Positions 1 to 13,190 are shown, numbered from the stretch's first letter. The stretch: DNA of 64,000 nucleotides from Mansonella perstans (GCA_037074765.1 JBAMDO010000135.1:80729-144728), one strand, 5' to 3'. Program-made: numbers and translations. Notes: generated from the letters alone by a model not told the origin.

Positions 1-96
1 GGCGATCTTAACGGCAGTGGTGACAGCAATGGTGACACTCTTCCGCTTTCTATCAATTCACAACACAATGTTATTCGTTTGATCAATCGATCATAG
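1..96 (+). CDS. C-terminal end of an unidentified gene, cut by the window edge
   Basis: Frame 1 is open from the first base and ends at TAG (94-96), giving 31 residues rich in Gly, Asp, Asn and Ser (it begins GDLNGSGDSNGDT). The stretch is clearly less AT-rich than the DNA that follows, which is why I read it as the end of a last exon. No domain can be recognised in so short a piece. It could also be chance, since the reading frame is short and its start lies outside the window. Confidence 0.4.
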   Translation, partial: GDLNGSGDSNGDTLPLSINSQHNVIRLINRS

Positions 97-185
97 ATTA
101 TCGCATTTTTTAAATCATTTTTTTCGACATTATTAATTGCAATGATTTAGTTTTATGCATTTGAGTGTAAGTAAAGAAAAATTTT

Positions 186-402
186 GCAATTTGCAAGAAT
201 GCAAAGAGTGCGATCAGTGCAAACAGTGCAATCAGTGCAAATAGTGCGATCGGTGCAAACAATGCAATCGGTGCAAGCATGATAGATTTACAGACATAAG
301 ATGATTGCAAGAATGCAGACAGCGCAATCAGTGCGAGCAGTGTGATTAGTGCAAACAGTGCAATAAGTGCAAGCATAACAAATTTGCGGACATAAAAAGA
401 TG
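186..402. repeat. Two ~110-bp copies built of 9-bp units (CAGTGCAAA-like)
   Basis: Units of the form CAGTGCAAA / CAGTGCAAT / CGGTGCAAG follow one another. The block occurs twice, and each copy begins GCAAGAATGCA and ends with a GCAAGCAT...ACAGACATAA-like tail. Because the unit is 9 bp, the minus strand reads as a hydrophobic run of Ala-Leu-Phe / Ala-Leu-Ile triplets. I regard that reading frame as a by-product of the repeat, not a gene. Confidence 0.75.
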
Positions 403-3030
403 AAATTTATTGAGTATTATTGATTTTTTTTTTCGAATCCTCAATATGAAAATTTCTGGATGCGACAAATCAAATGATGACTTCAAAAAAACCAAAACTT
501 TTTCAAGTGGACAGGTCATGGATGTATAACGTAGGATGTGACAGAATTAGTTAAATAATTTCAAGCTTATATTTGCCCATCCTGATCAATTATAATTAAC
601 CTGTAATTATTTCTTCAGAACAAGTAAAGTGTGCAATGAAAATTCAAATTGTGCTGCTAATGTTTCAAAACCACTAATTATTTATATTATCAACAGCTGT
701 GCAAATAATTACCCGGCATAAATATGTCAGCAAAAATAATTTCGAAACTATTTCATGATTTCCATTTTGTTTAAATTTTTTTAATTTAAATTTTCATCAT
801 TAAATTTTACTGTTGAAAAATTGCAGCAAAAAAAATTTTAAAGTAATTTGCCTGCTGTTAATTTTAGAATTTGCAAAAATCAAAAGAAAAAAAAATTTAG
901 AAAAAGAAGATTAATATGTTAAACGTTCAATTTCCGATGAACTTTTTTTTAAATTCTGTAATCATCATTTTCATCATTTAATTTGATGCTTAAAACTACA
1001 CACTTAGCCAGTTTCAGTCATATAAATTCATAAAAATAACTACTCATTTAAATTGGGCAAAAAAAATAATTGATGCTATCAATTAAATTGGCAGCAGAAA
1101 TAAAAATATTTTACCAAATCAAATTTTCCATTTCAAAATAAAAAAAAATTCAAATTATACAGATGATGTCTTAGTTCTAACTTGACTTAATCAACAGATG
1201 ATGTTTTAATTCTGATTTGATTTAATTTATAAATACTTATCTTTCTACTGGTTTTGACTTGATTTATTAACAGATGATGTTTTAGGACTTGATTCAACTC
1301 ATTAATCCTTAACTTCCTATTAGTTGTGACTTGATTTAATTCATATTTACCTTTCTAGTACCAGATCAATAAAGTGCATTGATAAAGTTTGAAATTCAAA
1401 TTGTTGAATAAAAAGAAATATGCAACAAATTCTCGGAGTACACAAATGCTTTAAAATGAAAGAGATTTTATTTGCAAACTTTGCTTTGTAAAACTCAATA
1501 AGAATTAAAGCAAACAGAATTTTAAAATTGGAGTTATTTTTTAAAGGACATTTCTGTTGAATTTTTCAAAGGTCATTTTTCTTGAATTTTTTTAAAGGTC
1601 ATTTATTTCCGAGAAAATATTTTTTAAGATTATTTATGTAAGGAAAATGATTCAAAGAAAAATTATCCTCGTAGTATTAAATGATCAAATTTCAAGCTTC
1701 AGTTAATTTCAAGCGATGTGTTTATTTTTTCTTGTTTTCATCCTTTAATTCCATTTGATGAAGACAACATGATGCATTACATTCAGAAAAATAATTAAAT
1801 TTTTCAATTTCACTTAGTCATACTTAATCAGATATATCTGTGATGTAAGCACTAAGAATTACAATGGAACTGCTAGTGTTTGCCATCTACTAAATATGTC
1901 ACCTAGTAAATAATCGTCCGATAAAGCTATAATGAAAAAGAAAAAACTGATTCCATTAAATGTTTTTTGATCGTATCTGTAATTTCAACAAATTTGCATA
2001 AACATAAACCCAAATGGACAATGATTGACAATGATAATAATCAGTAAATAATGACAGAATCAAGTTCCTGTATTAATGCATTTATTTTAAATGTATCGGA
2101 TTTTAATCTGACAGTTACATTTTAAATTTTATTTAAAATTTGCGTTACAATCATTACCGTTTTAACAAATCGTTTATATCTTTTCTTTTTTGAGAATTGA
2201 AAAGAATAGAGAAAAAGAATCGAAGAAAAGAATTCGAATAATTAAATTCTGATAACGAAGATTTTCCATTTCATTTCATTTGATTTTTTCGACGATAATT
2301 AATTAGCAAAGACATTAGGAGTTCAATAAAAGTTGCAAAAATTAAACTTTTCACTCTTCCACTGATTTAGGTTAATACTATGCATTCGGATGCATTTCAA
2401 GTTTATTGTATCCGTTAATCAGTAGAACATCAAAATAATGATAATATATAATTACTGATAATATAAATAATTGGTAATATAATAATTTAACTACTGAACG
2501 AGGCAGTATAGTTGTTCAAATAAATTAATAGCTAAAACTTGTAATTAACAAATTTGGAATTATTTTTCAAATGGAATTCAATTGGTTTAATGATTTAAAG
2601 TTTTCGTTTTTTTTTTCTCAGGCTATTGAACTACCAGTTTAATGTCACTGAAATGAGTACCGCCTCTTTTTTTTTTGTGTGGAAATAGCCTATTAGCTTA
2701 AATGTATGGTGTATTTATTATTTTTTAACTGTTTTAAAATTTAATGAATTTGAAAAAAAATTTTTGAAAAAGGAAAGGAAGTTTTTCAAGTTTTTTTTTT
2801 TACAGTAACTTTTTTCTTCTTTTGAAGATTACTAACTAATAAATTTAAAATAAGAATAAATATTAAACAGAATTTACAAAATAATTTATTTAGTGATAAA
2901 TAAAATTATTTACAATAATTTTATTCTTTGATAGTAACTAATCAAATTTGTTGAATTAGCAAAAATAATACAACAAATTTTTATCAAGATATAATCATCA
3001 GCAGTACAATGGTTATACAGAAATTAGCAT
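403..3030. other. AT-rich stretch without a recognisable gene
   Basis: No frame on either strand shows a recognisable protein or consistent splice structure. Between about 1160 and 1370 the phrase CAGATGATGT(C/T)TTA recurs three times in an irregular repeat with TGACTTGATTTA phrases. The rest is homopolymer-rich AT sequence. Confidence 0.5.
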
Positions 3031-3034
3031 ATAT

Positions 3035-3118
3035 GCACTGACATACTTATACATACATACATGCACATACATATATACACATACATACATACACACATGC
3101 ATACACATACACATGTAC
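3035..3118. repeat. (ATAC)n-type microsatellite
   Basis: An imperfect run of ATAC, ACAT and ATGC tetranucleotides, just downstream of the 3' end of the SXP/RAL-2-like gene. Confidence 0.8.
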
Positions 3119-3248
3119 AACTATTAATGCAAATCAAAAAGTCCGTTCTAACCTTCATCAAAATAATATCACAGAAAAAGATAATTAATTGATTGTTAAT
3201 TAGAAAATAGTTAATTTATATGAAGACAGTTAACTAATATGAAGATAG

Positions 3249-3998
3249 TTAATTAATATGCGCTGGATCTAATAAATTCCAAATTTTTGTTGCTTCCTGT
3301 AATACAGTAGGCGAAATTAAATGTCGCATTTCCTCCTCTCTTATTTCATACATTTGAAAAGTTACATTCATATTACTTTGAAGATCAAGTAATTCATATA
3401 TATAATTCTTTGCTTCATTACTACCATTCATTCGATCCAATCGATCTTTGAGGATTCGATCACGTTTCACGATATATCGTTCTTCACTACGACGAAACTT
3501 TCGAAATTCTTTCTACAAAATTGCATTTCAACCAAATTTTAAAAATTATCCAAAAATGACTAAAATCAATTTAAATCTTTCATTCAATCAAACATCACAA
3601 TGATTTCAAGAAATTTTAAAAATTTTGAATTCTGTCAAATTTCCCTAGTAAATATTGCAAATAATTATTTGCGGGAAATTATTACTATTATCATTATTAT
3701 TATTGTTATTATTATTATTAATTATTATTGTTATTGTTTATTATTATTATTAGTTTTTATTGTTATTGCTAATTATTACTATTGACTTATTAATTGCCTT
3801 AATTTTAGCTCCTTGTTTCTGTGCCCAATCTTGGCGTAAATTATAAAATTCAGTTCTCGTTAGGTTTGATCTTTGTTGATATAACGCTTCATATTCTTCC
3901 CGTTTCGCTGTGGGTATTTTTTTGACAAAATCTGGCAGACAAAAAATTCCGCTTGCAAGCGTCCAAAGAAGGTAGCATTGCCAAAGTCTCTCATTCAT
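3249..3998 (-). CDS. SXP/RAL-2-like (DUF148) secreted protein, two exons
   Basis: Exon 1 is 3998-3780 and exon 2 is 3512-3249, joined in phase 0 across a 267-bp intron (donor ATA|GTAATA, acceptor TTTTGTAG|AAA), giving 160 residues. The N-terminus (MNERLWQCYLLWTLASGIFC) looks like a signal peptide. Next comes LPDFVKKIP, the opening seen in SXP/RAL-2 proteins, then a central WA (DWAQKQG). The second half is helical and charged and ends in an ILSPTVLQEA-type segment (here HLISPTVLQEATKIW). Length and layout fit the DUF148 family, nematode-specific secreted antigens whose biochemical role is unsettled. A TTTAG acceptor lies shortly before the ATG (suggesting trans-splicing). The family call rests on pattern, not on an alignment. 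Confidence 0.62.
3668..3778. repeat. (TTA)n-rich tract in the intron of the SXP-like gene
   Basis: A run of ATT/TTA trinucleotides fills the intron next to the 5' splice site of the minus-strand gene. Reading frames through it (poly-Ile/Val) are artefacts. Confidence 0.8.
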
Positions 3999-4009
3999 TA
4001 AGTTCTAAA

Positions 4010-6070
4010 TTAATCTTTTTCCGTAAAAAGAAAAATTTAAAAACAGCATAAATGTTCCGGCAATGTTCCGGGATCTGTTCCGGAATATTTTTTTAAACAA
4101 ACATCCACAAAACACAATTAATTAATATTGCTCATTTTCTGCAAAACGAAAAGTCAACATCATATTTTTTAAATTAAGCATTCAGGAACAAATTTATTCC
4201 GGAAGTTTAACATCTGTAATTAAACATGCTCGAAATTAATTGTTTAAGAAAATGCAAAAATATCATATATGTCATATACTGTGTCATATACAAAAATGTC
4301 ACATACAAAATTGTCATATACTTTTCCTTATGCTGAATTTCCCTTAGGCTCATAGGTAAAGCTAAATGCTCAATGTTTCATGTCTTCCGACTAATCAACA
4401 CTTATGGATACTTTGAAATTTTTCTTTTTTTTTACTATTGTTTCTTTCAATTTTACTGCTGACAATGACAAGTTGACAATCACCCTCTGCCAACCATTTC
4501 TTATTTCCGATTAACAAAATCCCAGAACTTATCGCTCAATTATCATTTTCTTTATTCGCGATTAGCAATGCAACAAAACTCAATGTAATAAAATGACATA
4601 CTAAATCACATGGAAATATGACAATAAATGATAGTATTAAATTTATAAATGTCTCTTTAAAAAAAAAAACCTCACTGAGTATCGTTAAGTTAAAATTTTA
4701 ACTGATGACATCACTTTCATTTTATTATAAATCAGTTAATGTTATGCAAAAATGTCAATTATAAAGTTTGATTGGCTTTTATCATTCAAATTTGTTTGCT
4801 GAATGTTTTCAATTTTTAATTTTTAAAATGAAATGAAATGGAAAAAAAAATCAAAAAAAGCGATTCGCTTTTATCAAACTTTTCCATTCATTCATTTTTA
4901 TTTCAAATACTTTTTTCAGAATACGAAATGCAAACAAAAAGTGAACAATATACCTCTCAAGTAAATCATTCGTTGAATTTTGAAATATTTCAATTTTGCC
5001 AATATTAATTTCGATTATATAAAATGCGTTTAAATTATTTTTAATTGAAAAATCCCTCAGCCGGTAATTAATCATCATTTGATCTCTAATTAATTAAGTC
5101 TGATTTTTTTTTTTGTTTTATCAGTTCATTTTGAAATTATTTCACAAATAACACTGTCTGTATCTTATGCAATTAATTTCTTTAATAATAATTAAAATTT
5201 TTATGTAATTATGGAAGTGTGTGTTTTATGTGAATAATTTTATTAATAATCACACCAGCATTGTTGATTCAGTGTGTTGAAAGATGCAAAATTAATTTGA
5301 ATGATTTTTTTTTTAATTCAAAACTTAATACAGTTTTTTCTGATTTATTTTTCTAGAACTTTAGTGCTTTTTTAAAAAGATGTTTAAATAATTTTTCCCT
5401 GTTCAATTTCTTCATGTAAAAGGCCAGTAAATGTTTAAATAAAGGCATAAGGCATGATATCGAAATCTTTTTAAGGCCTTTCTTATAGTTAGTTTTTTGA
5501 AAAATTGTAAAATGTAATATAATTAATCAATTTGAACGATTTCAAAAAAAATCTTCTAATTTAAAAATTAGCAATTAATGAATCATACGATATTTTAAAT
5601 AATACATTCGAAATTATAATTCGAATTATTTATCGGAAAGATTTCTTGTATTTCTCTAGACATACCGGTCAATTGGAATTGTTGATAATTTAGGAAAAAA
5701 AGGATATTGCACAGCAGAGCAGTGAATGAGGCAAAGGAAAAAAATTTACCTGTAAGAACTTGTAAATATCACTTCGAGATCATTAGCTAAGACCAATTAA
5801 AAAATCTTTAGTAAAATTTTAATAAATAATCGTCATCCAGCACCTTCCACTTAACTCATATCATATTCAGCATAAGTTCTGAAATAATATTTACAGGCAT
5901 TGTTAACCCGTTCCAGTAGCAGATAAATTTGCTATCTTTAAACGATTTCGAAAAAAAAAAGATTTTTTAGTTAAAATTTTAACAATTAGTGAATCATGCG
6001 AACTCCTATAATCCATCGTATGATTGGAATTATTTATTACAAAATATTTTCGAATTTCTACATTATGATC
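4010..6070. other. AT-rich stretch without a recognisable gene; one diverged internal duplication
   Basis: No supported exon on either strand. A segment near 5525-5660 (AACGATTTC...ATTAGCAATTAATGAATCAT) recurs in diverged form near 5938-6060, so a local duplication about 415 bp apart is likely. Confidence 0.5.
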
Positions 6071-6075
6071 CTCAA

Positions 6076-6622
6076 ATAGTTGTAGGAAATGTCCAGCGGT
6101 TCAGATAGTTGCAGGAAATGTCCATTGGTTCAGATAGCTTCAGGAAATATCTATTGGTTCGGATAGTTGTAGGAAATCTCCAGCGGTTCAGATAGTTGCA
6201 GGAAATGTCCAACGGTTCAGATAGCTGCAGAAAATGTCCATTAGTTCAGATATTTTGCAGGGCATGTCCATTGGTTCAGATAGTTTCAGGAAGTATCTAT
6301 TGGTTCAGATAATTGCAGGAAATGTTCAATGGTTCAGATAGTTTCACGAAATATTTATTGGTTCAGATAGTTGCAGAAAATGTCCATTAGTTCAGATAGT
6401 TTGCAGGAAATGTCCATTGGTTCAGATAGTTTCAGGAAGTATCTATTGGTTCAGATAATTGCAGGAAATGTTCAATGGTTCAGATAGTTTCACGAAATAT
6501 TTATTGGTTCAGATAGTTGCAGAAAATGTCCATTAGTTCAGATAGTTTGCAGGAAATGTCCATTGGTTCAGATAGTTTCAGGAAATATCTATTGGTTCAG
6601 ATAATTGCAGGAAATGTCCATT
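6076..6622. repeat. 29-bp minisatellite with a 146-bp higher-order unit
   Basis: About 18-19 monomers of roughly 29 bp with the core GGTTCAGATAGTTGCAGGAA followed by ATGTCCATT. The right half has a second periodicity: the TGTCCATTGG variants at 6265, 6411 and 6557 are spaced 146 bp apart, and each 146-bp block has the same ordered set of five variant monomers (for example the AGTATC, TTCAATGG, CACGAAATATT and CCATTAG forms). It lies about 730 bp downstream of the collagen stop codon. Confidence 0.9.
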
Positions 6623-6624
6623 TA

Positions 6625-7340
6625 GTGGTTGTCTTGAATGTATTGAATTAAATTGAAATTAAAATTGCAAATTGTTTGTGCTAAAACAAAGCTGTGAAAA
6701 TTTTGTTGATTTAAAGTTAACACCTTTGCTAAAGTCATTTCAGTATATTCCAAATCAAAATCTGATGCAAAAATTTTTTGTAGTAAAATCCAGTGAACAT
6801 TTTACAATATAAAATCGAACTTACAATTTGTTCAAGCATTTTTTGCTTTTCTTTGTTTTCCCACAATCGCAGGTATTTTAATTAATGAAAGGTACGCTAG
6901 AGATGCAACAAAAAAATGCTGTCACATGACAAAGTTCTAATTAATTCATTTTGCATAGAAGTGTTTTTTTTTGAAAACTTTTTTACTAACTTGTCAAACT
7001 TATTTTCAGCAAGTTGTCAAAGTTTAAATTTTATTTTTAATCAATAAATTTATTGTTAAATTATTTCATGCAAGCATTATTGCCAATTCCACATTCCGTA
7101 TGAGACATAGCACGATGATTTATTGAACAATGATTTGAAATTCAGTAATTTAAAATAGTACTGGAATTGAATTAAAATGATTGAAAAAAGATTGGCTTCA
7201 CCATTTCAGCCATTGATGGCACAATTATTCAATGCAGTTTAGCAAGTTTAAAACAATAAAATGTTTAGATGGGAATTTTAATATCACAAAAGTAGCGCCA
7301 ATCAATGGTAGTAGTAGTAGTAGTACGGAATGGTCAGCAG
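6625..7340. other. Intergenic, downstream of the collagen gene
   Basis: Nothing gene-like is seen here. A short (TAG)n run occurs at about 7306-7325. Confidence 0.5.
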
Positions 7341-7355
7341 CTTGAATTATTTTTT

Positions 7356-8611
7356 TTAATAACCGGGTGCTGTCCTTGGCAGTGGACAAGCATCACAGCT
7401 ACCATGAGGTCCAGCTTCTCCATCTGGACCCTTATCTCCATCAGATCCAGGCTTTCCAGGTGCTCCATCGGCACCTGCATCGCCCGGTGGTCCTTCGGGT
7501 CCGTCTGATCCAGCCTGACCAGGTGCACCTGGCTCGCCTTCAGGTCCAGGTAAACCTGGTTGACCCTGCAATCCTGGAGGTCCTGGTGGACCCCCCTTTT
7601 CAGTGAGAATGCCTGGTGGCCCAGAAGGACCTTTTTCACCAAGTAGTCCAGGAGGTCCCGCTGGTCCTTGCGGTCCCGGTTCACCAGGTAAACTTCCGCT
7701 GTCTGCAGGTCCATCTGGACCTGGCAAACCTGGTTTGCCTGGTGCTCCTTTTGGTCCTGGTATGCCGGCTGGTCCTGCAGGTGCATCAAGACATTCAAAG
7801 CACCAATCAACATTCGGCTGCTCCATGGGTTTCTGTGCAGCATCAGATCCACCTTTACCTGGTGGCCCACTTCCACCATCAGCACCGTCATTACCATCTG
7901 GACCCGGTGGACCAGGTGGTCCCGGTAGCGATTTACCACATCCGCAACAACCATCTGATGGTGTTAATCCGACTTGTCGCACTTGTCGAACATGTCCTCC
8001 TACTTTTGCGAACACCTAAGTATCAAATAAAATTACTCGAAAAAAACAAAGTGCTGCTGAGATTTATTCAAAATTATTTCAGTGAATAAATAATTTTTAT
8101 GCACAGATCTCAGTTTTCTGTTCTATTTCAAATTTCTTCCTTAAAATTTAAAATTTCAATCAATTGAAGCAGCCAAATAATCTTGAATATAGGGCATAAA
8201 ATTTAACCCAAAAATGTTCTTTTAATAACTTCAAAAGAGATGATTATAATGAATATGAATTTTAAATTATTATGATTAAGTATAATGTCTTCGAAACTAA
8301 TTTCAAATCACCCAAAATTTCGCAGTAACTAATTGAGGCTATGTTTGAATCAAACTTTGCACTGATAACTTTTAAATTTCAAATTGAATTTAGCTAACTT
8401 GTGCACGTGTCACCTCTCGCCATATGTTACTGGACCGAAACTTGCAAAAGTCTACTTCAGATTGCATCGATGAATGCATTTGTTGCAAGTAATTGTAAAA
8501 CAGAGGTACTGAGATCACACAAACTATTGTTGCGACAGTTGACATAACTACACCAATAAATGCCACAAATTTCAAACTCCTGCATTCTTCCTCCCTTTCC
8601 TTCTCGTACAT
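7356..8611 (-). CDS. Nematode cuticle collagen, two exons, 290 residues
   Basis: Exon 1 is 8611-8399 and exon 2 is 8015-7356, phase 0, donor CAA|GTTAGC, acceptor TACTTAG|GTG. Residues 15-39 form one membrane segment inside a nematode cuticle collagen N-terminal domain ([20 protein letters not shown] ... [13 protein letters not shown]). RQVR at 81-84 fits the RXXR site cleaved by subtilisin-like proteases in these collagens. Cysteine group CCGC lies at 94-97, Gly-X-Y block 1 at about 103-127, an interruption with WCFEC at 142-146, then a long Gly-X-Y region with short breaks and the C-terminus [13 protein letters not shown], a typical ending. The start is chosen because a TTTTATCAG acceptor (8620-8619) precedes the ATG by 7 bases, as expected for SL1 trans-splicing. 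The product is secreted by the hypodermis and crosslinked into the cuticle. Which C. elegans member (rol-6/dpy-type N-terminus) is the ortholog I cannot say. Antisense frames through the Gly-X-Y region are shadows. Confidence 0.95.
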
Positions 8612-8865
8612 ATCGTATCTGATAAAACATTTTAATATCAATAAGTATATTTGATAAATCAACACTAAAATTTACATGCGCAATTTTTAATTTAAATTTT
8701 GTTGTCAATTTTGTTAACTATCATTTCGCAGCATATTTTAATTAATTACTAAATCTAATTTATTTAGCTTTTTCGGGAATTTTTCATAGTCATATAACTT
8801 TTCCGCATACGTCCATATTCATAGTCACATCCAGACTTTTTGCTACCCTTCCTCAATGCATTGTC

Positions 8866-8882
8866 CTCACTCTCTCTCTCTT
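8866..8882 (-). promoter_or_regulatory. GA-repeat upstream of the collagen gene
   Basis: CTCACTCTCTCTCTCTT on the plus strand, that is (GA)n on the collagen sense strand, about 255 bp upstream of its ATG. GA-rich tracts occur in many nematode promoters; a regulatory role here is inference only. Confidence 0.25.
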
Positions 8883-9933
8883 GAAAAAAAGCACTTTGTC
8901 ATTTTCCATGTCAAAGGTCAAAAGTATTGAGGTTTTTTATACCAAATTACGCAACGAGGAATTTATTTGCCACTGTTTCTTATTTGTTTTCAATTATTCC
9001 TTTCTTTAATTGTCATACGAAGGATTATTACAAATTAATTATACTAACTGACTATGAACTATGAACTTTGTAATTTAAAAGAAAGATCGCTGGTTCTTAT
9101 TGGAGACAGTTTCAAACTATTTGCATAAGGTCCTCATAAATTTAAAACTCTAATTTCATGCAAACATCAGAAGTGCTTTGAGCACCGAAATGTATTTACA
9201 ATAAATGCAAAAAAAAAGAAAGAAACAAAATTAAATAGAAATTCAAATTTTTTTAAAATTAAATAAATCTCCAAAAAAAATTTATTCGAAAATTTTTTTT
9301 TTAATTATTTGCTGTAACAAATTATTTCGGAAGTCGCAGTTAGATTTCCAGTGAACTACTGATGAAATATTAATATTGACTGAAGCTTACAGTTCAGAAT
9401 AAAAATTTAAAAAGTTTGCATAAAATTAAAATTTTTTTAATAAATGAAATATTTAGTGGAAAGCTTGAAAATGAAAAAGACCCAATTTGCATTAATTGTT
9501 CAGAATGGATTTCTATCCTGAAATTAACTTTAGAAATTAGCAAAAGAAAAAAACCGCATGTAAATAAGTGTGAAACAAATTTGAATTGTAAGCGCAACTA
9601 TTTCAATTGATCGTAATCGTAACATCGTCAAATTTGGGCTTGGCCTAAATATTTTATTGAATTCTTTGTAAATTTGCAAAATGCAAGAAGAATCCTGATC
9701 ACTAATAATCCAATTTTTCCCAGATTACGCAAGAAAAAAAAATTGATGATAATAAGATGACCTGATAGTTTACTAAAACGATTTGAAATATTAAAAAATT
9801 TTAATGTCCCAATTTTCTATTTGCTGCAGTACAAACATTCGAACTAAGAAAATTAGCGTTTATCACAATATCTCATTCCATTTTTCTGTTAATTTTAATT
9901 GTCAGTATAGAATTTTAAGTCGATATGTTGAGA

Positions 9934-10037
9934 GCATTTTTACCTGTGCAATTTGGTTAGCATTCTTATCTGTGCGATTCTGTTAGCACTTTTACCTGTG
10001 CAATTCTATTAGCATTTTTACCTGTGTAATTCTATTA
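9934..10037. repeat. 26-bp tandem repeat, four copies
   Basis: GCATTTTTACCTGTGCAATT-type units begin at 9934, 9960, 9986 and 10012, exactly 26 bp apart, with a few substitutions between copies. Confidence 0.9.
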
Positions 10038-10424
10038 CAGTTCAGTACTTTACAAATTCACCAATTCTTTCCTCATTAATCTTTTTAAAACAATTTATTT
10101 CTTTGAAAAAAAATTTGAATAAAAGTTAACCAGATAAGTTAACTGTATATTTCATTACAGTTAATTAGTTGTATGAAGTTGGATTAATTAAATGAAATTA
10201 ATTGTGATTCTTTTTTCTGACAAAATACTACAGATACGGGTTAACAACGAATGCTAAGATTCTCATACTGTATTCACTTTGAACGTTTTAAATTGATCAA
10301 TTTTGAAGTTTATTTTCCATAAAAAATTTTTGCAGAAAATTTTTCTCCCACTGAATAATCGCTTTGTTAAAAATTTGCACGATAAATTAATTAATTGATA
10401 TACAACAGGAAATGATAAATAGTG

Positions 10425-10640
10425 TTGGAAATGGATATAATTTGAATTATGAAAATTTTTTCCAAAACTATCGTATTTCTTAAAACTATAGTTTTTCTAT
10501 AACTATTGTAATGCAAATGGCATAACTATCGTATTTCTTGAAATTAAGAAAAGTTTTCCTACATCTATCGTAATGAAAATGGGTATAACCTGAGTTATGA
10601 AAACTTTCACTAGAACTTACCGTATTTGCTTGGAAAAAGA
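10425..10640. repeat. Two diverged ~130-bp repeats
   Basis: GAAATGGATATAATTTGAAT...ACTATCGTATTT near 10430 is repeated as GAAAATGGGTATAACCTGAG...ACTTACCGTATTT near 10573, with a shorter partial copy between them (GCATAACTATCGTATTTCTT). Confidence 0.6.
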
Positions 10641-13094
10641 TCCTAGTAAAAATAAAGTGATTAATCGTATTAGCTAGATGAAAAATTCGGCGTTATAAGC
10701 TAAAGAAGTTAGAGAAAGATGAGAAGCATGCTGTAATTGAAAATATTTCTTGACATAGTGAAAGGTAGGAAAAAAGTCACTAGAAAATCTATAAAAATGG
10801 TTGAAACAATAAAAAATGCGCTGAATATGAGACATTTTTTGTAAAACATTGAAATAGAAAATTTTTAATGTGAAAATTACAACTAATTAACATTACAACA
10901 AACGCTTCAATTAACATCACAACAAATTTTCAACAAAACTTCCCCAAAATAAATTTGAAAAATGTTATTTAATTTAAGAGTCATATTTTAAACAAAAATA
11001 TCAACAAACATTTATTTGTCACTTGATACTTTAAAAAGTAAACCAACAAACTTTGATAAATCCATCGTAATCATTTTACGTATTTTATTAATGAACAATG
11101 AAAGAAAGAAAAAAAAAACCAATCCTGCGATTAATTAAGATAATGAAAGGTAAATTAATATGCAAAAAAAAAAACAAAGACATGTTCTCTTGAATTATCA
11201 AAAAATGTAGTGAATATTTTATCCGATAGTTATTTACAGCAATTATTTTAATCGATAATTATTGTTCTAATAAATTCCTGTTGTTGTGTAATTTTCATGT
11301 TGAAATATTAGTTTGAATTGATGAAGTTAATTTTATTAAATAAATTTGAAACATTTATGCTTAATAGCTTTGGACTTGTATGATGCGTTGCAATATTGAA
11401 AGAAAAATGGTTGTGATGTCGCAAATATAATTTCTGGAAGGAGGAAGGAGATTTACGAGATTTGTTTAACTTACATATGACCGGGATTTTCTGTCTGGAT
11501 AAATACATCGTTGTAAGATATTTTACATTAAATATGAAATTGCAAAAAAAAAACAGTGGCAATTAATTGTTAAGTTTATGATGATAAGTGATAACAATAG
11601 CTGATAGCAGCTAATTGCTAATTGCAAATTAATTTATTATATTTATGATAACTCTATGCCGTATCTTCTAAGATTGCTCAAATAAGATATGAATAAATAA
11701 AACTTGTAACATTCAACAATCCCATTGATCAGTGGAGAAGTTGAAGAAGAAGCTCTGAGATGACATCTGTTGTGGGAAATGTTTGAGTGGACACTAAAAG
11801 TTAATTGCTAACATCATAGCTTAAATAAAGCCAATGTGAATGGAAAGGGTGGTGAATAGAAATTAAATTAATTGCTAAAAATAGTTCATAGATGGAAGAG
11901 AGAAAAAAACAAAAACATATTTTCATCGCTTCCTTTTGTCAATTTCCTTTCAGTGTCATTATCATTTTCTGTGTTATTTTTCAAAAAAAAATTTTTTTTC
12001 AAAAAAACAAATGAAAAAATAAAGTGAAATTGATGAGAGTACAAGAGTAAATGATAAAGAAAAAAACGAATGAAGAAAATATAATTGATATTTTCGTAGT
12101 GAAATATGCCGGAAATATTGCAAAAATAACACAGTACTGTTGTAATGTGAGAGAGAGAAAGAAAGAAAAAAGAGTGGGAGGAAGGGAGATAAATGAAATA
12201 AATGATAAATTTGCTAAATAATATTTTAAAAATTTAATTCGAAATGAACTAATAAAATGGATGACGAGAAGATTGAAATTATAAATGATAAGCAAAATTT
12301 TTTTTTTTATTTCGAATCTTTCAATTTTTTTTGTTTAAAACATTAAATAAATTTTCTTGTTCGGTTCATAGTTCACCCGTTATCAACTGCTATCGGTTGA
12401 ACATTTGTAGTTTACTGATAAAAAAGAACCGGAAATTTTTTTAATAAGTTGTTGCTAAACCTGAAAGTACTAATTCACACTGTGTAGAAATAATAATGCT
12501 AAATCAGTTTGCAGTTTTACAAATTTTTTTTTTCAATCCTTGAGAAAAGTTATTCGGAATGAAATTTTGTCAATCCTTAAGAAAAGTCATCCGGAAAGAA
12601 ATGCTTTGGAAATTGCAAAGTGGGTTAGCTATCAGTTTTACTGCTCGATTTCATATTATTATTATGTTCGTTGACAGAATTCAAAAAATTCAGTGTTTTT
12701 TGATTTCTGTTCACTTTTCTGAAATGTTACGGTCAATTAGTCAATTAACAGCGTCAACTGGTCAATTGGTACTACTAGTCTGGCAAATATACATTGTATT
12801 TTGACTTCAAAAAAATTCGGAAGAAGTGAAGTCTATTAAATAAAATTTAAAATAGATAAAATGAATTTTAAAGCACATTGGGAATTCGGGTGTAAGATTT
12901 TCTATTTCTCTTATTTCAATTTCTATGCAATGAATAGATACAATAAATTGGTTAATTAATTAATTTGCAAAATAATGTCAAAATAATTACATCATTGTTT
13001 TTCCTGCTTTTTTTTTTTTTGTTTCTCATTTCATTGTTTTACATCGAGGAACAATTCTCATCGATTAATTACCAAGTCTTTTGCCTAATTGAAT

Positions 13095-13190
13095 GAGTGC
13101 TCAAAGATGAAGAAGCAAGAGAAGAAATGAATCTAGTATTTCTCGGGCGATGATGATTGCTGTTGTTGTACTGTTAAAGAATCAGCAAAA
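13095..13190. repeat. First copy of a dispersed duplicate with a TATTTCTCGGGCG core
   Basis: GATGAAGAAGC...TATTTCTCGGGCGATGATGA...AAAGAATCAGCAAAAGATT. The second copy lies at about 13610-13697. The GC-richer core is the best conserved part. Confidence 0.6.

Noticed and set aside
110..376. 88-residue hydrophobic ORF of Ala-Leu-Phe triplets (-)
   Set aside because: Produced by the 9-bp tandem repeat; no start context and no family.
7334..8089. Several overlapping frames of 80-206 codons over the collagen exon, both strands
   Set aside because: Shadows of the Gly-X-Y coding sequence; only the frame 7356-8015 (-) has the collagen pattern, splice sites and stop.
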